NCBI RefSeq assembly: GCF_017742215.1 | Contig: NZ_JAGHKP010000003.1 | Location: forward strand, 678,308 to 742,307 | Direction: 5' to 3' | Length of the DNA: 64,000 nucleotides | Source of the DNA: Chitinophaga chungangae | GTDB taxonomy: Bacteria; Bacteroidota; Bacteroidia; Chitinophagales; Chitinophagaceae | Part shown: piece by piece, positions 51,021 to 60,717 of the stretch | Position numbering within the stretch: position 1 is the first letter of the stretch | Layout of the letters: every line of letters starts with the position of its first letter | Position numbers and translations under genes: made by a program | Notes under the pieces: generated by a model | Databases searched by the model: none | Told to the model about the DNA's origin: nothing | Seen by the model: the letters and a program-made list of their open reading frames with translations, nothing else

Positions 51021-54000
51021 TGCAATTTATTTCTGATTGTACGCGGTATTTTAAATGGCGGCTGATCGCCAAAACACTGCTAGTTATGAAGTTTTCCGTG
51101 ATTATTTTATTATGCGCGTGTTTGCAGGTAAGCGCCCGGGGATATGCACAGAGCATAAGCCTTTCGGAAAAAAACACATCACTCGAAAAAGTGTTCAGGA
51201 ACATCGAAAAACAAACCGGTTATGTTTTCTTTTTCGATCATTCGCTTATCGACAAAGCGCGCGTGAATGTGAATATCAAGAATTACCCGCTGGACCTTGC
51301 GCTGGACCTGTGCCTGAAGGAGCTTCCGCTCACGTATTCCATCGTGGGGAAGAACATCGTGATCAAACAAAAGGAAACCAGCATCGTTCAACAGATCATT
51401 TTCAACGAAAAACAGCAGGACACCTCGATTGTCGCTACCGGGAAAGTAGTGGACGACAAAGGAGTTCCATTGCCCGGGGCTTCCGTGGCGGTGAAAAATA
51501 CGTCGATCGGCACGGCTACCGATGCGCAGGGCAACTTTAAATTCAAAGTACCGCGCGGATCGGTGCTGGTGGTAAGTTATATCGGTTACAAAAGCCAGGA
51601 AACAACCGCTGCCGAAAATCCTGTGACAGTTACGATGCAGCTGTCTGTGAGCAGTACAGACGAGATCGTGGTGATCGGTTACGGCACCGCGCGTAAAAGC
51701 GATCTTACCGGCGCATTGTCGCAGATAAAATCGAAAGATATCACCTCTTACCCGGCCACCAACATCATGCAGGCGCTGAACGGCCGCGCACCGGGCGTGC
51801 GCGTGATGCAGAACAACGGTGCGCCGGGCGGTTCCGTCAGCGTGCGTATCCGCGGCGTAAACTCCATTCTCGGCGGTAACGAGCCGTTGTATGTGATAGA
51901 CGGGTTTCCTTTCAACGGCAACCCCACTTTCCTGCAGAATTCAGACATCGCTTCGATCGAAATATTAAAAGATGCGTCTTCCACCGCCATCTACGGCTCC
52001 CGCGGCGCCAACGGCGTGGTGATGATCACGACGAAAGGCGGCAGGAAAAAAGAACAGACCACCGTGGACGTGGATTTTGGTTACACCACGCAGATGGTGA
52101 CGAAAAAAATGCCGCTCATGAACGCCGGTCAATACGCCGAGCTGTACAACGAACAGGCGAAGAACGACGGCCTGGCCCCGTATTTCACACAGGGGCAGGT
52201 AGACAGCCTGTATGCAAGCCCTGGTACAGACTGGCAGGACCTCGTGCTGCGTAATGCGCCGATGTACACGGCCAGCGCTACGGTGAACGGCGGTACGGAA
52301 AAAACGAAATTCTCCATTTCCGGTTCGCTGTTTTCGCAGGATGGTATCGTGCGCAACAGCGATTACAAGCGATACAACATCCGCGCGAACGTAGAACATG
52401 ATATCAGCAAAGTTTTCAGCGTAAACTACAACGCGATACTCACCCGGCTAAACAGTTCGCGGAAAACGGGCGAGCCGGGCAACCGTGGCAACGACCTGAT
52501 CTCGGCCATGCTCATGTCTCCCCCGAGCCTCACGCCTTATCTGGCCGATGGTTCGTACCGCAGGCTGAACACGGCGTATCCTTTCATTTCGAATGTGATC
52601 ATCAACCCGCTGGTGCCGTTGAATGAAACGTCTGACGATATCCAGGGCGACCGGGTGCTGGCGAATGCGGCGCTGGTGATCAAACCCTGGAAAGACCTTA
52701 CCATCAAGATCTCCGGCGGTATCGAGAATCTTAACGACCGGGTAGACCAATACAGCAACATCGAGCCTTCCACCAACTCCGTAGGCAACGCCACGGTGTA
52801 CGCCGATAAATCCACCAGCCTGCTGAACGAAAACGTGATCACTTACAACAAACAGTTCGGCAAACACACGCTCAACGTAATGGGCGCGTTCACGTACCAG
52901 GATTTTGAATACAACCAGCTCCGCGGTTCCGGCTCCGGCTTTTTGAGCGACATTACCGGCACGGGCAGCCTTGGCAGCGCGGCCACGCCCGGCATCCCGA
53001 CTACGAGCTACAGCAAATGGGTGCTGCTGTCGTACCTCGGCCGTCTTAATTACAACTACGCAGACAAATACCTGGTTACGTTCAGCTTCCGTACGGACGG
53101 TTCCAGCCGGTATTCCGAGAGTAACAAATGGGGCAACTTCCCCTCGGCGGCGGTTGCATGGCGCGTGTCCAGCGAAGATTTCCTGAAGCGGAGCCGCGTC
53201 ATCTCCGATCTGAAACTGAGAGCCAGCTATGGCGGTGCGGGGAGCACGGCCGTAAATCCTTACCAGACGCTGAACCAGCTTTCCTCTTCCAATACGATCT
53301 TCGGAGACGCGCTCTACACGGCCTTTGCGCCGGGCACTACGCTTCCGGGCGACCTGCGCTGGGAAACCACCCGCCAGTTCGACGCAGGCATGGACATCGC
53401 CTTCCTCAATAACGGCCTCCGGTTTACCGCCGATTTTTACCGGAAAAAAACGACCAACCTGCTGAACAACGTACAGCTGCCGGCTTCCATGGGTTACCGC
53501 ACCACCGTGCAGAACGTGGGCGAGATTCAAAATACCGGCATCGAGCTGAGCCTTGAATCGGACATCTTAAAACGCGAAGTGAACTGGACATTGGCCGGCA
53601 ACATCGCTTTCAACCGGAACAAAGTGCTGAAGCTGTACAACGGCCAGGATATTTTCGGCCGCGCATTCTATACCGGCTCGCTCAACGATTACGTGAACCT
53701 GCTCCGGGAAGGCCAGCCGCTGGGCATCTTCTACGGTTACAAAGAAACCGGGTATACAGACAACGGGAATATCCAGTATGAAGACATCAGCAAAGACGGC
53801 AACATCAGCGCGGCAGACAAAACCTACATCGGCGATCCCAATCCTGACTTCATCTACGGCCTTAACTCCATCACCACCTGGAAAGGTTTTGAGCTCACCG
53901 TGTTTATCCAGGGCAGCCAGGGCAACGACATCTTCAACCTCAACAAAGCCGCCAGCCTCGATCTTGGCATGGGGCTGAACCTTCCGCGCGAAGTATTCGA

Positions 54001-54340
54001 AGACCACTGGACGCCGGAAAAAACAAACACCAAATACCCGAAGATCACGCGCAACCTGAATGGCAACATGAGCAGCCGCTTCGTGGAAGACGGCAGTTAC
54101 CTGCGTTTCAAAAATATCCAGCTGGCTTACAACCTGCCGGTGCGCAATTTCGGCTGGAAATGGGTGAAAAGCGCGCAGGTTTACGCCAGCGGGCAGAACC
54201 TGATCACCTTCACCAAATATTCCTGGTACGACCCGGAAGTGAACGCATACGGCGGTTCCAATTCCATCAACCAGGGTATCGACTATTCCACCTATCCGAC
54301 CAACAAATCGGTTACGTTCGGCCTCCGTTGCGGGTTCTAA
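51020..54340 (+). CDS. SusC-family TonB-dependent transporter with STN domain (PUL 3)
   Basis: 1106 residues: signal sequence (about 1-44), STN domain (about 45-117, SLEKVFRNIEKQTGYVFFFD), carboxypeptidase-regulatory-like domain (about 138-210), TonB box DEIVVIGYGTARKS (214-227), plug with LKDASSTAIYGSRGANGV, and a barrel ending in GLRCGF. The ATG follows CCAAAATT. The 200-nt leader carries two hairpins, one of them a minus-strand terminator. Its substrate is not evident, as no glycosidase follows. Confidence 0.95.
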   Translation: MQFISDCTRYFKWRLIAKTLLVMKFSVIILLCACLQVSARGYAQSISLSEKNTSLEKVFRNIEKQTGYVFFFDHSLIDKARVNVNIKNYPLDLALDLCLKELPLTYSIVGKNIVIKQKETSIVQQIIFNEKQQDTSIVATGKVVDDKGVPLPGASVAVKNTSIGTATDAQGNFKFKVPRGSVLVVSYIGYKSQETTAAENPVTVTMQLSVSSTDEIVVIGYGTARKSDLTGALSQIKSKDITSYPATNIMQALNGRAPGVRVMQNNGAPGGSVSVRIRGVNSILGGNEPLYVIDGFPFNGNPTFLQNSDIASIEILKDASSTAIYGSRGANGVVMITTKGGRKKEQTTVDVDFGYTTQMVTKKMPLMNAGQYAELYNEQAKNDGLAPYFTQGQVDSLYASPGTDWQDLVLRNAPMYTASATVNGGTEKTKFSISGSLFSQDGIVRNSDYKRYNIRANVEHDISKVFSVNYNAILTRLNSSRKTGEPGNRGNDLISAMLMSPPSLTPYLADGSYRRLNTAYPFISNVIINPLVPLNETSDDIQGDRVLANAALVIKPWKDLTIKISGGIENLNDRVDQYSNIEPSTNSVGNATVYADKSTSLLNENVITYNKQFGKHTLNVMGAFTYQDFEYNQLRGSGSGFLSDITGTGSLGSAATPGIPTTSYSKWVLLSYLGRLNYNYADKYLVTFSFRTDGSSRYSESNKWGNFPSAAVAWRVSSEDFLKRSRVISDLKLRASYGGAGSTAVNPYQTLNQLSSSNTIFGDALYTAFAPGTTLPGDLRWETTRQFDAGMDIAFLNNGLRFTADFYRKKTTNLLNNVQLPASMGYRTTVQNVGEIQNTGIELSLESDILKREVNWTLAGNIAFNRNKVLKLYNGQDIFGRAFYTGSLNDYVNLLREGQPLGIFYGYKETGYTDNGNIQYEDISKDGNISAADKTYIGDPNPDFIYGLNSITTWKGFELTVFIQGSQGNDIFNLNKAASLDLGMGLNLPREVFEDHWTPEKTNTKYPKITRNLNGNMSSRFVEDGSYLRFKNIQLAYNLPVRNFGWKWVKSAQVYASGQNLITFTKYSWYDPEVNAYGGSNSINQGIDYSTYPTNKSVTFGLRCGF

Positions 54341-54368
54341 TCCATTTTAATTACACTAATCATTGCAT

Positions 54369-55817
54369 ATGAAACAGTCATTGCTCATCATATTTTCCGT
54401 TCTGCTGCTGGCTTCCTGCACCAAAATGCTGGAAGAAAAACCGAAGTCTATTGCGGCGGAACTTTTCTACAACACCCCGGCCGAAGTAGAAGCCGGTCTT
54501 AACGCGATATACGTGCCCATACGCAACAGCGGCACCATGGGCGCACTATACGAGTGCCAGATGGAGATCTACACCGAATACCTGTACGGCCGCGGCAGCC
54601 ATGCCCCGCTAAACGATTACACCGGGCTGGACAATACGAACATCACCCGTGTGGGCGACATGTGGGCCGCGTTTTACCAGGCCATCCGCAACGGGAACAT
54701 CGTGATACAAAAAACGCCGGACGGAAAAAACCTCTCGGAAGGCCAAAAACAGGCTTATATCGCGGAAGCGCGTTTCATGCGCGCGCTGTGGTATTTTTAT
54801 CTCGTCCGCAACTGGGCCGGCGTGCCCATCCGCACGGAATTCAACATGGATTCCATCAACCTGAAAAGAAATACGCAGGATGAGGTGTATGCTTACATCC
54901 TGCAAGACCTGCAGTTTGCCGAACAAAACCTTCCCGACGTGGCGCGTTTGGGCGGAACGCCTAACAAACTGGCTGCAAAAACGGTTTTGACGGACGTGCT
55001 GATGAACCTGCACCGTTACGACGATGCGAGGGACAAAGCGGCCGAAGTGATCGCCTCCAACAAATTCTCGCTCGTGAACGTGACCGTCGCCGATGATTTC
55101 GACAAACTTTTCGGGCCGGACATTGTTTCTTCCACCGAAGAGATATTTTACATCAAATATTCCAGGACGCCTTCCGGGCAAGGGTTTGCATATCCCCAAT
55201 ACGCGCATTACCCCGGTACCGGTTATTATCCTCCCGGCGGCTTTTATACCTTTTACAGCGATTCCGAGCAAAACAGTTTTATTAAAAATTGGGATAAAAA
55301 CGATCTGCGTTATACTTTTAACTGGTATCCGCAAACGTTTGGCCTGGGGCCTACCACGATCCTGAACCGCAAATTCAGCGACAGGACCACGACCACCAGC
55401 GGCGGAAACGATTACCCGATGTATCGTTACGCCGATGTGCTGCTGTTTTACGCGGAATGCGTAGCCCAGGCAGACGGCGCGCCCGATGCCGACGCAATGG
55501 AGAAACTCAATATGGTGCATCGCAGGGCTTACGGAAAAAATCCGCTTGCCGCCGACGCCACGGTGGACTTTAAACTGGCGGACTACAGCGGCAAGCAGGC
55601 CTTCATCGACCTGGTGGTGAAAGAAAGGGGCTATGAAAACTGCTGCGAGGCCAAACGCTGGCCCGACCTGAAACGCCTTGGCATTGCCAAACAGGTGATA
55701 CAGGCTGTGAAAGGCAAAACCGTGCTGGATAAACATATGCTGTGGCCGGTCCCGACTATCGAATATAACTATAACAAAGCCATAGACCCGGTTAAAGACC
55801 AAAATCCCGGTTACTAA
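54369..55817 (+). CDS. SusD/RagB-family lipoprotein (PUL 3)
   Basis: 482 residues from ATG 54369 (a TTG 6 nt earlier would break the signal). The lipobox ends at Cys17 (VLLLASC). SusD landmarks: ARFMRALWYFYLVRNWAGVPI near residues 138-158, MYRYADVLLFYAECVAQADG, and ERGYENCCEAKRWPDLKRLG...LWPVPTIEYNYN...QNPGY. At 482 residues it is the shortest of the three SusD proteins here. It pairs with the SusC encoded 28 nt upstream. Confidence 0.94.
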   Translation: MKQSLLIIFSVLLLASCTKMLEEKPKSIAAELFYNTPAEVEAGLNAIYVPIRNSGTMGALYECQMEIYTEYLYGRGSHAPLNDYTGLDNTNITRVGDMWAAFYQAIRNGNIVIQKTPDGKNLSEGQKQAYIAEARFMRALWYFYLVRNWAGVPIRTEFNMDSINLKRNTQDEVYAYILQDLQFAEQNLPDVARLGGTPNKLAAKTVLTDVLMNLHRYDDARDKAAEVIASNKFSLVNVTVADDFDKLFGPDIVSSTEEIFYIKYSRTPSGQGFAYPQYAHYPGTGYYPPGGFYTFYSDSEQNSFIKNWDKNDLRYTFNWYPQTFGLGPTTILNRKFSDRTTTTSGGNDYPMYRYADVLLFYAECVAQADGAPDADAMEKLNMVHRRAYGKNPLAADATVDFKLADYSGKQAFIDLVVKERGYENCCEAKRWPDLKRLGIAKQVIQAVKGKTVLDKHMLWPVPTIEYNYNKAIDPVKDQNPGY

Positions 55818-55829
55818 AACATTTCAAGG

Positions 55830-57821
55830 ATGATGAAACTACGAATGCTTTTGATTGTATGCCTGGCGGTAATTTCCGCAGGAGTTTCCGCGCAGTCGGT
55901 GCGCGAGGTGGACATCTGCGTCTACGGCGGTTCTTCAGCCGGCGTGATCGCAGCTTACACCGCGAAAAAACTCAATAAAACGGTGTTGCTGATCGAGCCG
56001 GGCAAACGCCTGGGCGGCCTTACTTCCGGTGGCCTGGGGTATACCGATATCGGGAACAAATACGCCATCACCGGCATTTCCCGCGATTTTTACCGCCGTA
56101 TCGGCACGCATTACGGCAAGTTTGAACAGTGGATATTCGAACCGGGCGTTGCAGAGCGCACTTTCCAGCAATACATCCGCGAAGCGGGCGTGGAAGTGCT
56201 GTACATGCACCGGCTGGCCGGCGCGCAGAAATCCAACGGCCGCATCACCGAGATCCAATTGGAGGCTTCGGCCGGCGGCACCGCCAAAACGTCGGTGGTA
56301 CGCGCGAAAATGTTTATTGATTGCAGCTACGAGGGAGACCTGATGGCGAAAGCCGGCGTTTCGTATACCGTTGGCCGCGAAGCCAATGCGCAATACAACG
56401 AAACCTACAATGGCGTGCAGATGCGCAACAAACACCAGTTCCCCGACGGCATAGACCCGTATAAAATACCTGGCAAGCCCGAAAGCGGCCTGGTATGGGG
56501 CATCAGCAGCGAAAAACTCGCACCGCAGGGAGCGGGCGACAAAAAAGTGCAGGCCTACAATTTCAGGATATGCCTCAGCAACCAGCCGGACAACATGATC
56601 CCCATCACGCAGCCGGAAGGGTACGATCCCGCGCGTTACGAATTATTGATACGCGTGGTGGAGAAGTTGAAACCCGGTAATCTCAACGGTTTCCTCAAGT
56701 TCGACCTCATGCCCAACCACAAAACGGACATCAACAACAACGGAGCGTTCTCCACGGACATGATCGGCATGAACTACAATTATCCCGAAGCCGATTACGC
56801 AACCCGCGAAAAGATCACGAAAGAACACGAACTGTACAATAAAGGCCTGCTGTATTTCATCGGTCACGACCCGCGCATGCCGAAACACCTGCGCGACGCA
56901 ATGCTGAAATGGGGCTATCCGAAAGATGAATACCCCGAATCCGGCAACTGGAGCCCGCAGATGTACGTGCGTGAAGCGCGCCGCATGGTGGGCAGTTACG
57001 TGATGACGCAGGCCAACTGCGAAGGCCGTGAAGTGGTGAAAGACGGCGTGGGCATGGCGGCGTATACCATGGATTCGCATAACTGCCAGCGCATTGTGGA
57101 GAATGGTATGGTGAAAAACGAAGGCGACGTGCAGATCGGCGGTTTCGGACCTTACCCGATCAGCTACCGTTCGCTGATCCCGAAACAGGAAGACTGCGAG
57201 AACCTGCTGGTGCCGGTTTGTCTTTCCGCTTCGCATATTGCTTACGGCTCCATCCGCATGGAACCGGTGTTTATGGTGCTGGCGCAATCTTCCGCCACCG
57301 CGGCGGCAGCGGCCATCGACCATAAAACTTCCGTGCAGAAAGTAGATGTCGCCAAATTGCAGCAGCAACTGGCGGCCCGCCCGCTGGCGACCGACCGCAC
57401 CGCCGAGATCCTCGTAGATAACGACGATGTAGCGAACACCACGACAAACGGAACCTGGAAAACCGAAAAAAGAGGCGCATACGGCCCCAGTTTGTTCGTT
57501 GCCGAAAAAGGGCAATCCGCTACGATCCGTTTTACGCCTGACGTATTGAAAACCGGTACTTACAAGGTGTACACCTATGTGCCGAAAGTGGCGAATATTT
57601 CATCCACCACGCACATCAGCGTGTTCGACGGTAAAAAGGAATCGAAAGTGCCGTACACCGCGGCGTCCGTTCGCGTGCAGGGACAAACTTCCGGCGAATG
57701 GGTGGAACTGGGCAGCTACGCATTTTCAAAAGGTAAAAAGGCATACGTGGAAATCACCAGCGATGGGGCAGATGGCGCTACTGTGGCGGATGCCGTGTTG
57801 TTCATTCCCGTGGAAAAATAG
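55830..57821 (+). CDS. FAD-dependent oxidoreductase with golvesin-like C-terminal domain
   Basis: 663 residues: signal peptide (ending GVSAQS, about 22); FAD-binding Rossmann start VDICVYGGSSAGVIAAYTAKK (about 27-47); FAD-interacting GGLTSGGLGYTD and DCSYEGDLMAKAGV motifs; and a C-terminal beta domain (about 530-663, ILVDNDDVANTTTNGTWKTEKRG) resembling golvesin/xanthan-lyase CBD domains. It acts in the periplasm or outside. The substrate is unknown, but oxidoreductases of this type occur in PULs handling sugar acids or glycosides. It is 12 nt after susD, the last gene of PUL 3. Confidence 0.87.
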   Translation: MMKLRMLLIVCLAVISAGVSAQSVREVDICVYGGSSAGVIAAYTAKKLNKTVLLIEPGKRLGGLTSGGLGYTDIGNKYAITGISRDFYRRIGTHYGKFEQWIFEPGVAERTFQQYIREAGVEVLYMHRLAGAQKSNGRITEIQLEASAGGTAKTSVVRAKMFIDCSYEGDLMAKAGVSYTVGREANAQYNETYNGVQMRNKHQFPDGIDPYKIPGKPESGLVWGISSEKLAPQGAGDKKVQAYNFRICLSNQPDNMIPITQPEGYDPARYELLIRVVEKLKPGNLNGFLKFDLMPNHKTDINNNGAFSTDMIGMNYNYPEADYATREKITKEHELYNKGLLYFIGHDPRMPKHLRDAMLKWGYPKDEYPESGNWSPQMYVREARRMVGSYVMTQANCEGREVVKDGVGMAAYTMDSHNCQRIVENGMVKNEGDVQIGGFGPYPISYRSLIPKQEDCENLLVPVCLSASHIAYGSIRMEPVFMVLAQSSATAAAAAIDHKTSVQKVDVAKLQQQLAARPLATDRTAEILVDNDDVANTTTNGTWKTEKRGAYGPSLFVAEKGQSATIRFTPDVLKTGTYKVYTYVPKVANISSTTHISVFDGKKESKVPYTAASVRVQGQTSGEWVELGSYAFSKGKKAYVEITSDGADGATVADAVLFIPVEK

Positions 57822-57844
57822 TTTTGGTTTAAGTGGTTTTTACC

Positions 57845-57876
57845 AGCCGGGCGAACGTTTCGCCCGGCTTTTTTTT
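57845..57876. terminator. Terminator between convergent genes
   Basis: An 11-bp perfect stem (57845-57855 with 57859-57869, loop CGT) followed by seven or eight T residues. It ends PUL 3 transcripts, and faces the LytTR gene ending at 57894. Confidence 0.9.
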
Positions 57877-57893
57877 CGGGTGTAAACCCGTAA

Positions 57894-58652
57894 TTACGGC
57901 TTTACACCTTCCAGCCAGGCCTTAAAATCGTTGACCCGTTCCCGGCTGATGATCACATCTTCGCCCGCGGCCGGCTCCAGCTGCAGGATGAGGCGGCTGT
58001 TGTAATACGCCATGATCTTTTTGATCGCGTCGATATGAATGATGAACTGGCGGTTGATGCGGAAAAACGTGTGTTTGTCCAGCAGCTTCTCGACCTGGTC
58101 CAGCGAATAATCCAGCGGCATGCGCTGCTGCGCGAAGGTGGTGGCCCAGGTAACGCCTTTGGAAAATTGCAGCCAGGCGATGTCTTTCGCTTTTACGTAA
58201 ATCAGTTGATTGTTGATGCGGCCGATGAAACGGGTATGGTCGCGGCGGAGAAATTCTTCCGCCAGGCGGTTGATATCTACCTGGTAATTGGGCGCGGGAC
58301 GGAACTGTTCGAATTTTTGCAATGCGTTGCACAATTCTTTCTGCTCGATCGGTTTCATGAGATAATCGATGCTGTTGAGCTTAAACGCCTGCAGGGCGAA
58401 ACCGTCGTACGCCGTGGTGAAGATCACCGGCGTGTGCACTTTGGTGTGGGCGAACATTTCGAAGCAGTTCCCGTCAGACAACTGGATGTCCATGAACATC
58501 AGGTCCACGGGATGTTGTTCCGCCAGCCATTGCACGCCCTGCGCAACGGATTCGATGATGGCAAGCACTTCCACGTCCGGGTTGCACTGGCGGATCAGCT
58601 GGATCAGCCGCTCGGCGTTATGCATTTCGTCTTCAAATATTACCACTTTCAT
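57894..58652 (-). CDS. LytTR-type response regulator
   Basis: 252 residues: receiver domain (about 1-115; acidic pair Glu7-Asp8, phospho-acceptor Asp55 in LMFMDIQLSDG, Lys100 in LMKPIE) and a C-terminal LytTR DNA-binding domain (about 140-250, FIGRINNQLIYVKAKDIAWLQ...FFRINRQFIIHIDAIKKI). It works with the LytS-type kinase encoded immediately upstream; the start overlaps the kinase stop by 4 nt. It is the last gene of the five-gene operon. Confidence 0.93.
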   Translation of the reverse strand: MKVVIFEDEMHNAERLIQLIRQCNPDVEVLAIIESVAQGVQWLAEQHPVDLMFMDIQLSDGNCFEMFAHTKVHTPVIFTTAYDGFALQAFKLNSIDYLMKPIEQKELCNALQKFEQFRPAPNYQVDINRLAEEFLRRDHTRFIGRINNQLIYVKAKDIAWLQFSKGVTWATTFAQQRMPLDYSLDQVEKLLDKHTFFRINRQFIIHIDAIKKIMAYYNSRLILQLEPAAGEDVIISRERVNDFKAWLEGVKP

Positions 58653-59731
58653 GATTGCAGGATAACCGGAATTTTAACAATGAACAGATCGTAAGAAGGA
58701 TATACGCGGATGCCTTTCCCGATGGCGAGCTCGTATCTTTTATGGATATTCTCCAATCCAATGCCGGAGGGCGTTTCAGGATTGCTTCTCGCCCGTACTT
58801 TGTTGGATATCACCAGTTCGTCGCCTTCGCTTTTGATGGTGATCAGCAGCGGGTCGTTCGACGAAAAACGGTTGTGTTTGATGGCGTTTTCCACCAGCAG
58901 CTGCAAGGTGGCGGGCGGTATCATCCCTTTCACCCGGATATTTTCGCCGATCTCCACCGAACAGCGGATGCTGCTCTGGTGGCGGATGCGGATGAGGAAA
59001 AGGTATGAATCCAGGAAGTCGAGCTCGGTTTGCACCGGCACGAGGTTCTCGAATTTTTTATCGAGGATGTAGCGGTAGGTTTTGGCGAGCTGCGTGATGT
59101 AATCCGCCGCTACATCAGGGCTTTTATACACCAGGTTGGTAAGCACGCTGAGCGAATTGAAGAAAAAATGCGGGTCTATCTGGTTGCGTAGCGCGTCGTA
59201 TTTCGCCTGGATATTTTCGCGCATCAGCCTTTCCGTTTGCAGCTGGTATTCTTTCCAGCCTTTGTAATAATAAATGATGCCGTTGAAGGTGAGGATGAGC
59301 AAATAGAAAAGGAATGTGCCGAAATTCAGGTCGTAGCTGAAGCTGCTGGCGCTTTCCCAGGCTTCGTAGCGGTGGAAAAGTAAAATGTCGAATGCCGCGT
59401 ATACCAGACCGAACCCGATGGAAGCGACCGCGCCGTAAGCCAGCAGGCTGAGCGCGAGGATAACGAGCTTTTTCGGCCCCGTGTGCCGCTCCACCCAGCC
59501 GGAAAGCCGGATGGCGCCTTCCCATACGATCAGCCCGTACACAACGTACACGACGCTGAAAAGCTGGCCCCGCATGCCCCACACGCGCATGTCTTCAACA
59601 AACGTATGGTCGAACAGCTTGAAGATCGTGCTAAGGATATAGAGGATCACTATCCTCGAAAGATAACGGAAAAGCTTGCTGGTAAAGAGTTTGTCGTGCT
59701 GCTGAAAATCCATGTCGGTAGTTCGCTTCAT
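58649..59731 (-). CDS. LytS-type sensor histidine kinase
   Basis: 360 residues from ATG 59731; upstream in-frame sequence lies inside the epimerase gene. About four membrane helices (25-40, 55-70, 88-118 and 138-155) precede the His-kinase domain, with phospho-acceptor His188 in LRNQIDPHFFFNSL and a C-terminal ATPase (LLVENAIKHN, GIGLENIHKRY). The ATG shares one base with the epimerase TAA (TAATG), and its own stop overlaps the next gene. The signal it senses is unknown; a membrane lipid or product of the upstream enzymes is possible (inference). Confidence 0.92.
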   Translation of the reverse strand: MKRTTDMDFQQHDKLFTSKLFRYLSRIVILYILSTIFKLFDHTFVEDMRVWGMRGQLFSVVYVVYGLIVWEGAIRLSGWVERHTGPKKLVILALSLLAYGAVASIGFGLVYAAFDILLFHRYEAWESASSFSYDLNFGTFLFYLLILTFNGIIYYYKGWKEYQLQTERLMRENIQAKYDALRNQIDPHFFFNSLSVLTNLVYKSPDVAADYITQLAKTYRYILDKKFENLVPVQTELDFLDSYLFLIRIRHQSSIRCSVEIGENIRVKGMIPPATLQLLVENAIKHNRFSSNDPLLITIKSEGDELVISNKVRARSNPETPSGIGLENIHKRYELAIGKGIRVYPSYDLFIVKIPVILQS

Positions 59732-60717
59732 TAAAAATATGCATTTTCCCTGAACCAGCGGAACGCTTCGTGCACGGCGGTTTCTATGGGCGTGTATTGC
59801 AATTGCAGGTCGCGTTCCGATTTGCGGCCGGTGTAATAGTTCTGCAAGCACAACAGGTAAGCGGAAGTATAGTTCAGCTTCGGCGACCGGCCGGTAAGCC
59901 GGGCCAGCGCGGAACCGGCTATCCCGGCGATCTTCAGGAACAGCGGCGGTATCGGGATCAGCAGCGTTTTGCGGTGCTGGGCGCGGTCTACCATCCTGAA
60001 AAATTCCCGGTAGCTCAGGTTTTGCCCCGCCAGCAGGTAACAGTCGCCGGTTTTGCCTTTCCCGATCGCGTTCACGATGCCACGGCACACATCCTGTATA
60101 TGTACGAAATTTTTTCCGCCAGGCGGGTAAAACAACACGCTTTTGCCCACGCCGTACAGCAGCAGTTTGCCCGAACTGGGTTTCACATCGTTCGGCCCGA
60201 TCATGAAGGTGGGGTTCACGACCACGGCGGGCAGCGCGGCGCGCTCCACGTGCTCCAGCACGTATTGCTGCGCGAGGTATTTGCTGTTGATATATCCTGA
60301 ATTGGCGTTAAACAACGAAAAGCCGTTCAGTTCGCTGCCGGGGTTGCTTTTGCTGCCGGGACCGATGGTGTTGGCGGTGCTGACATAAATGAGTTTTTTC
60401 ACTTTATGCTGCAAACACGCCGCCACGATGTGGCGGGTGCCGGTGAAATTTATCTTTTCATATTCTTCGAATGAAACGCCCCACTGGTCTGTAATGCAGG
60501 CGGCATGTACCACCACGTCGCAGCTTTCCACGGCCTGCATTACCTGTGTGGCATCGTTGAGATGGCCGGAGAAGATCTCGCAGGGAATGTCTGCAATGGC
60601 TTTCAGATCGGCGGTTGGGCGTACCAGTATTTTTATTTCATAGCCGAGGCGGTACATTTCCCGGGTAAGATTGGAGCCGAGGAAGCCGTTGGCGCCTGTG
60701 ATCAACACTTTGGTCAT
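59731..60717 (-). CDS. NAD(P)-dependent epimerase/dehydratase
   Basis: 328 residues, an extended short-chain dehydrogenase: NAD-binding GANGFLGSN at 8-16, catalytic Ser/Tyr/Lys (VSTANT; GYINSKYLAQ with Tyr and Lys four apart), and a C-terminal substrate part (about 180-328, TGRSPKLNYTSAYLLCLQNYYTGRKSERDL). It resembles 3-beta-HSD/dihydroflavonol-reductase-like enzymes rather than sugar-nucleotide epimerases (by eye). It is third of five overlapping genes. Confidence 0.87.
   Translation of the reverse strand: MTKVLITGANGFLGSNLTREMYRLGYEIKILVRPTADLKAIADIPCEIFSGHLNDATQVMQAVESCDVVVHAACITDQWGVSFEEYEKINFTGTRHIVAACLQHKVKKLIYVSTANTIGPGSKSNPGSELNGFSLFNANSGYINSKYLAQQYVLEHVERAALPAVVVNPTFMIGPNDVKPSSGKLLLYGVGKSVLFYPPGGKNFVHIQDVCRGIVNAIGKGKTGDCYLLAGQNLSYREFFRMVDRAQHRKTLLIPIPPLFLKIAGIAGSALARLTGRSPKLNYTSAYLLCLQNYYTGRKSERDLQLQYTPIETAVHEAFRWFRENAYF

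Noticed and set aside
34376-55802. Long open frames on the strand opposite the susC, susD and fecR genes (for example 35865-36692, 37031-38113, 52448-53530 and 54609-55802)
   Set aside because: They mirror well-supported genes on the other strand, have no family similarity, and occur wherever codon bias leaves the antisense frame free of stops.
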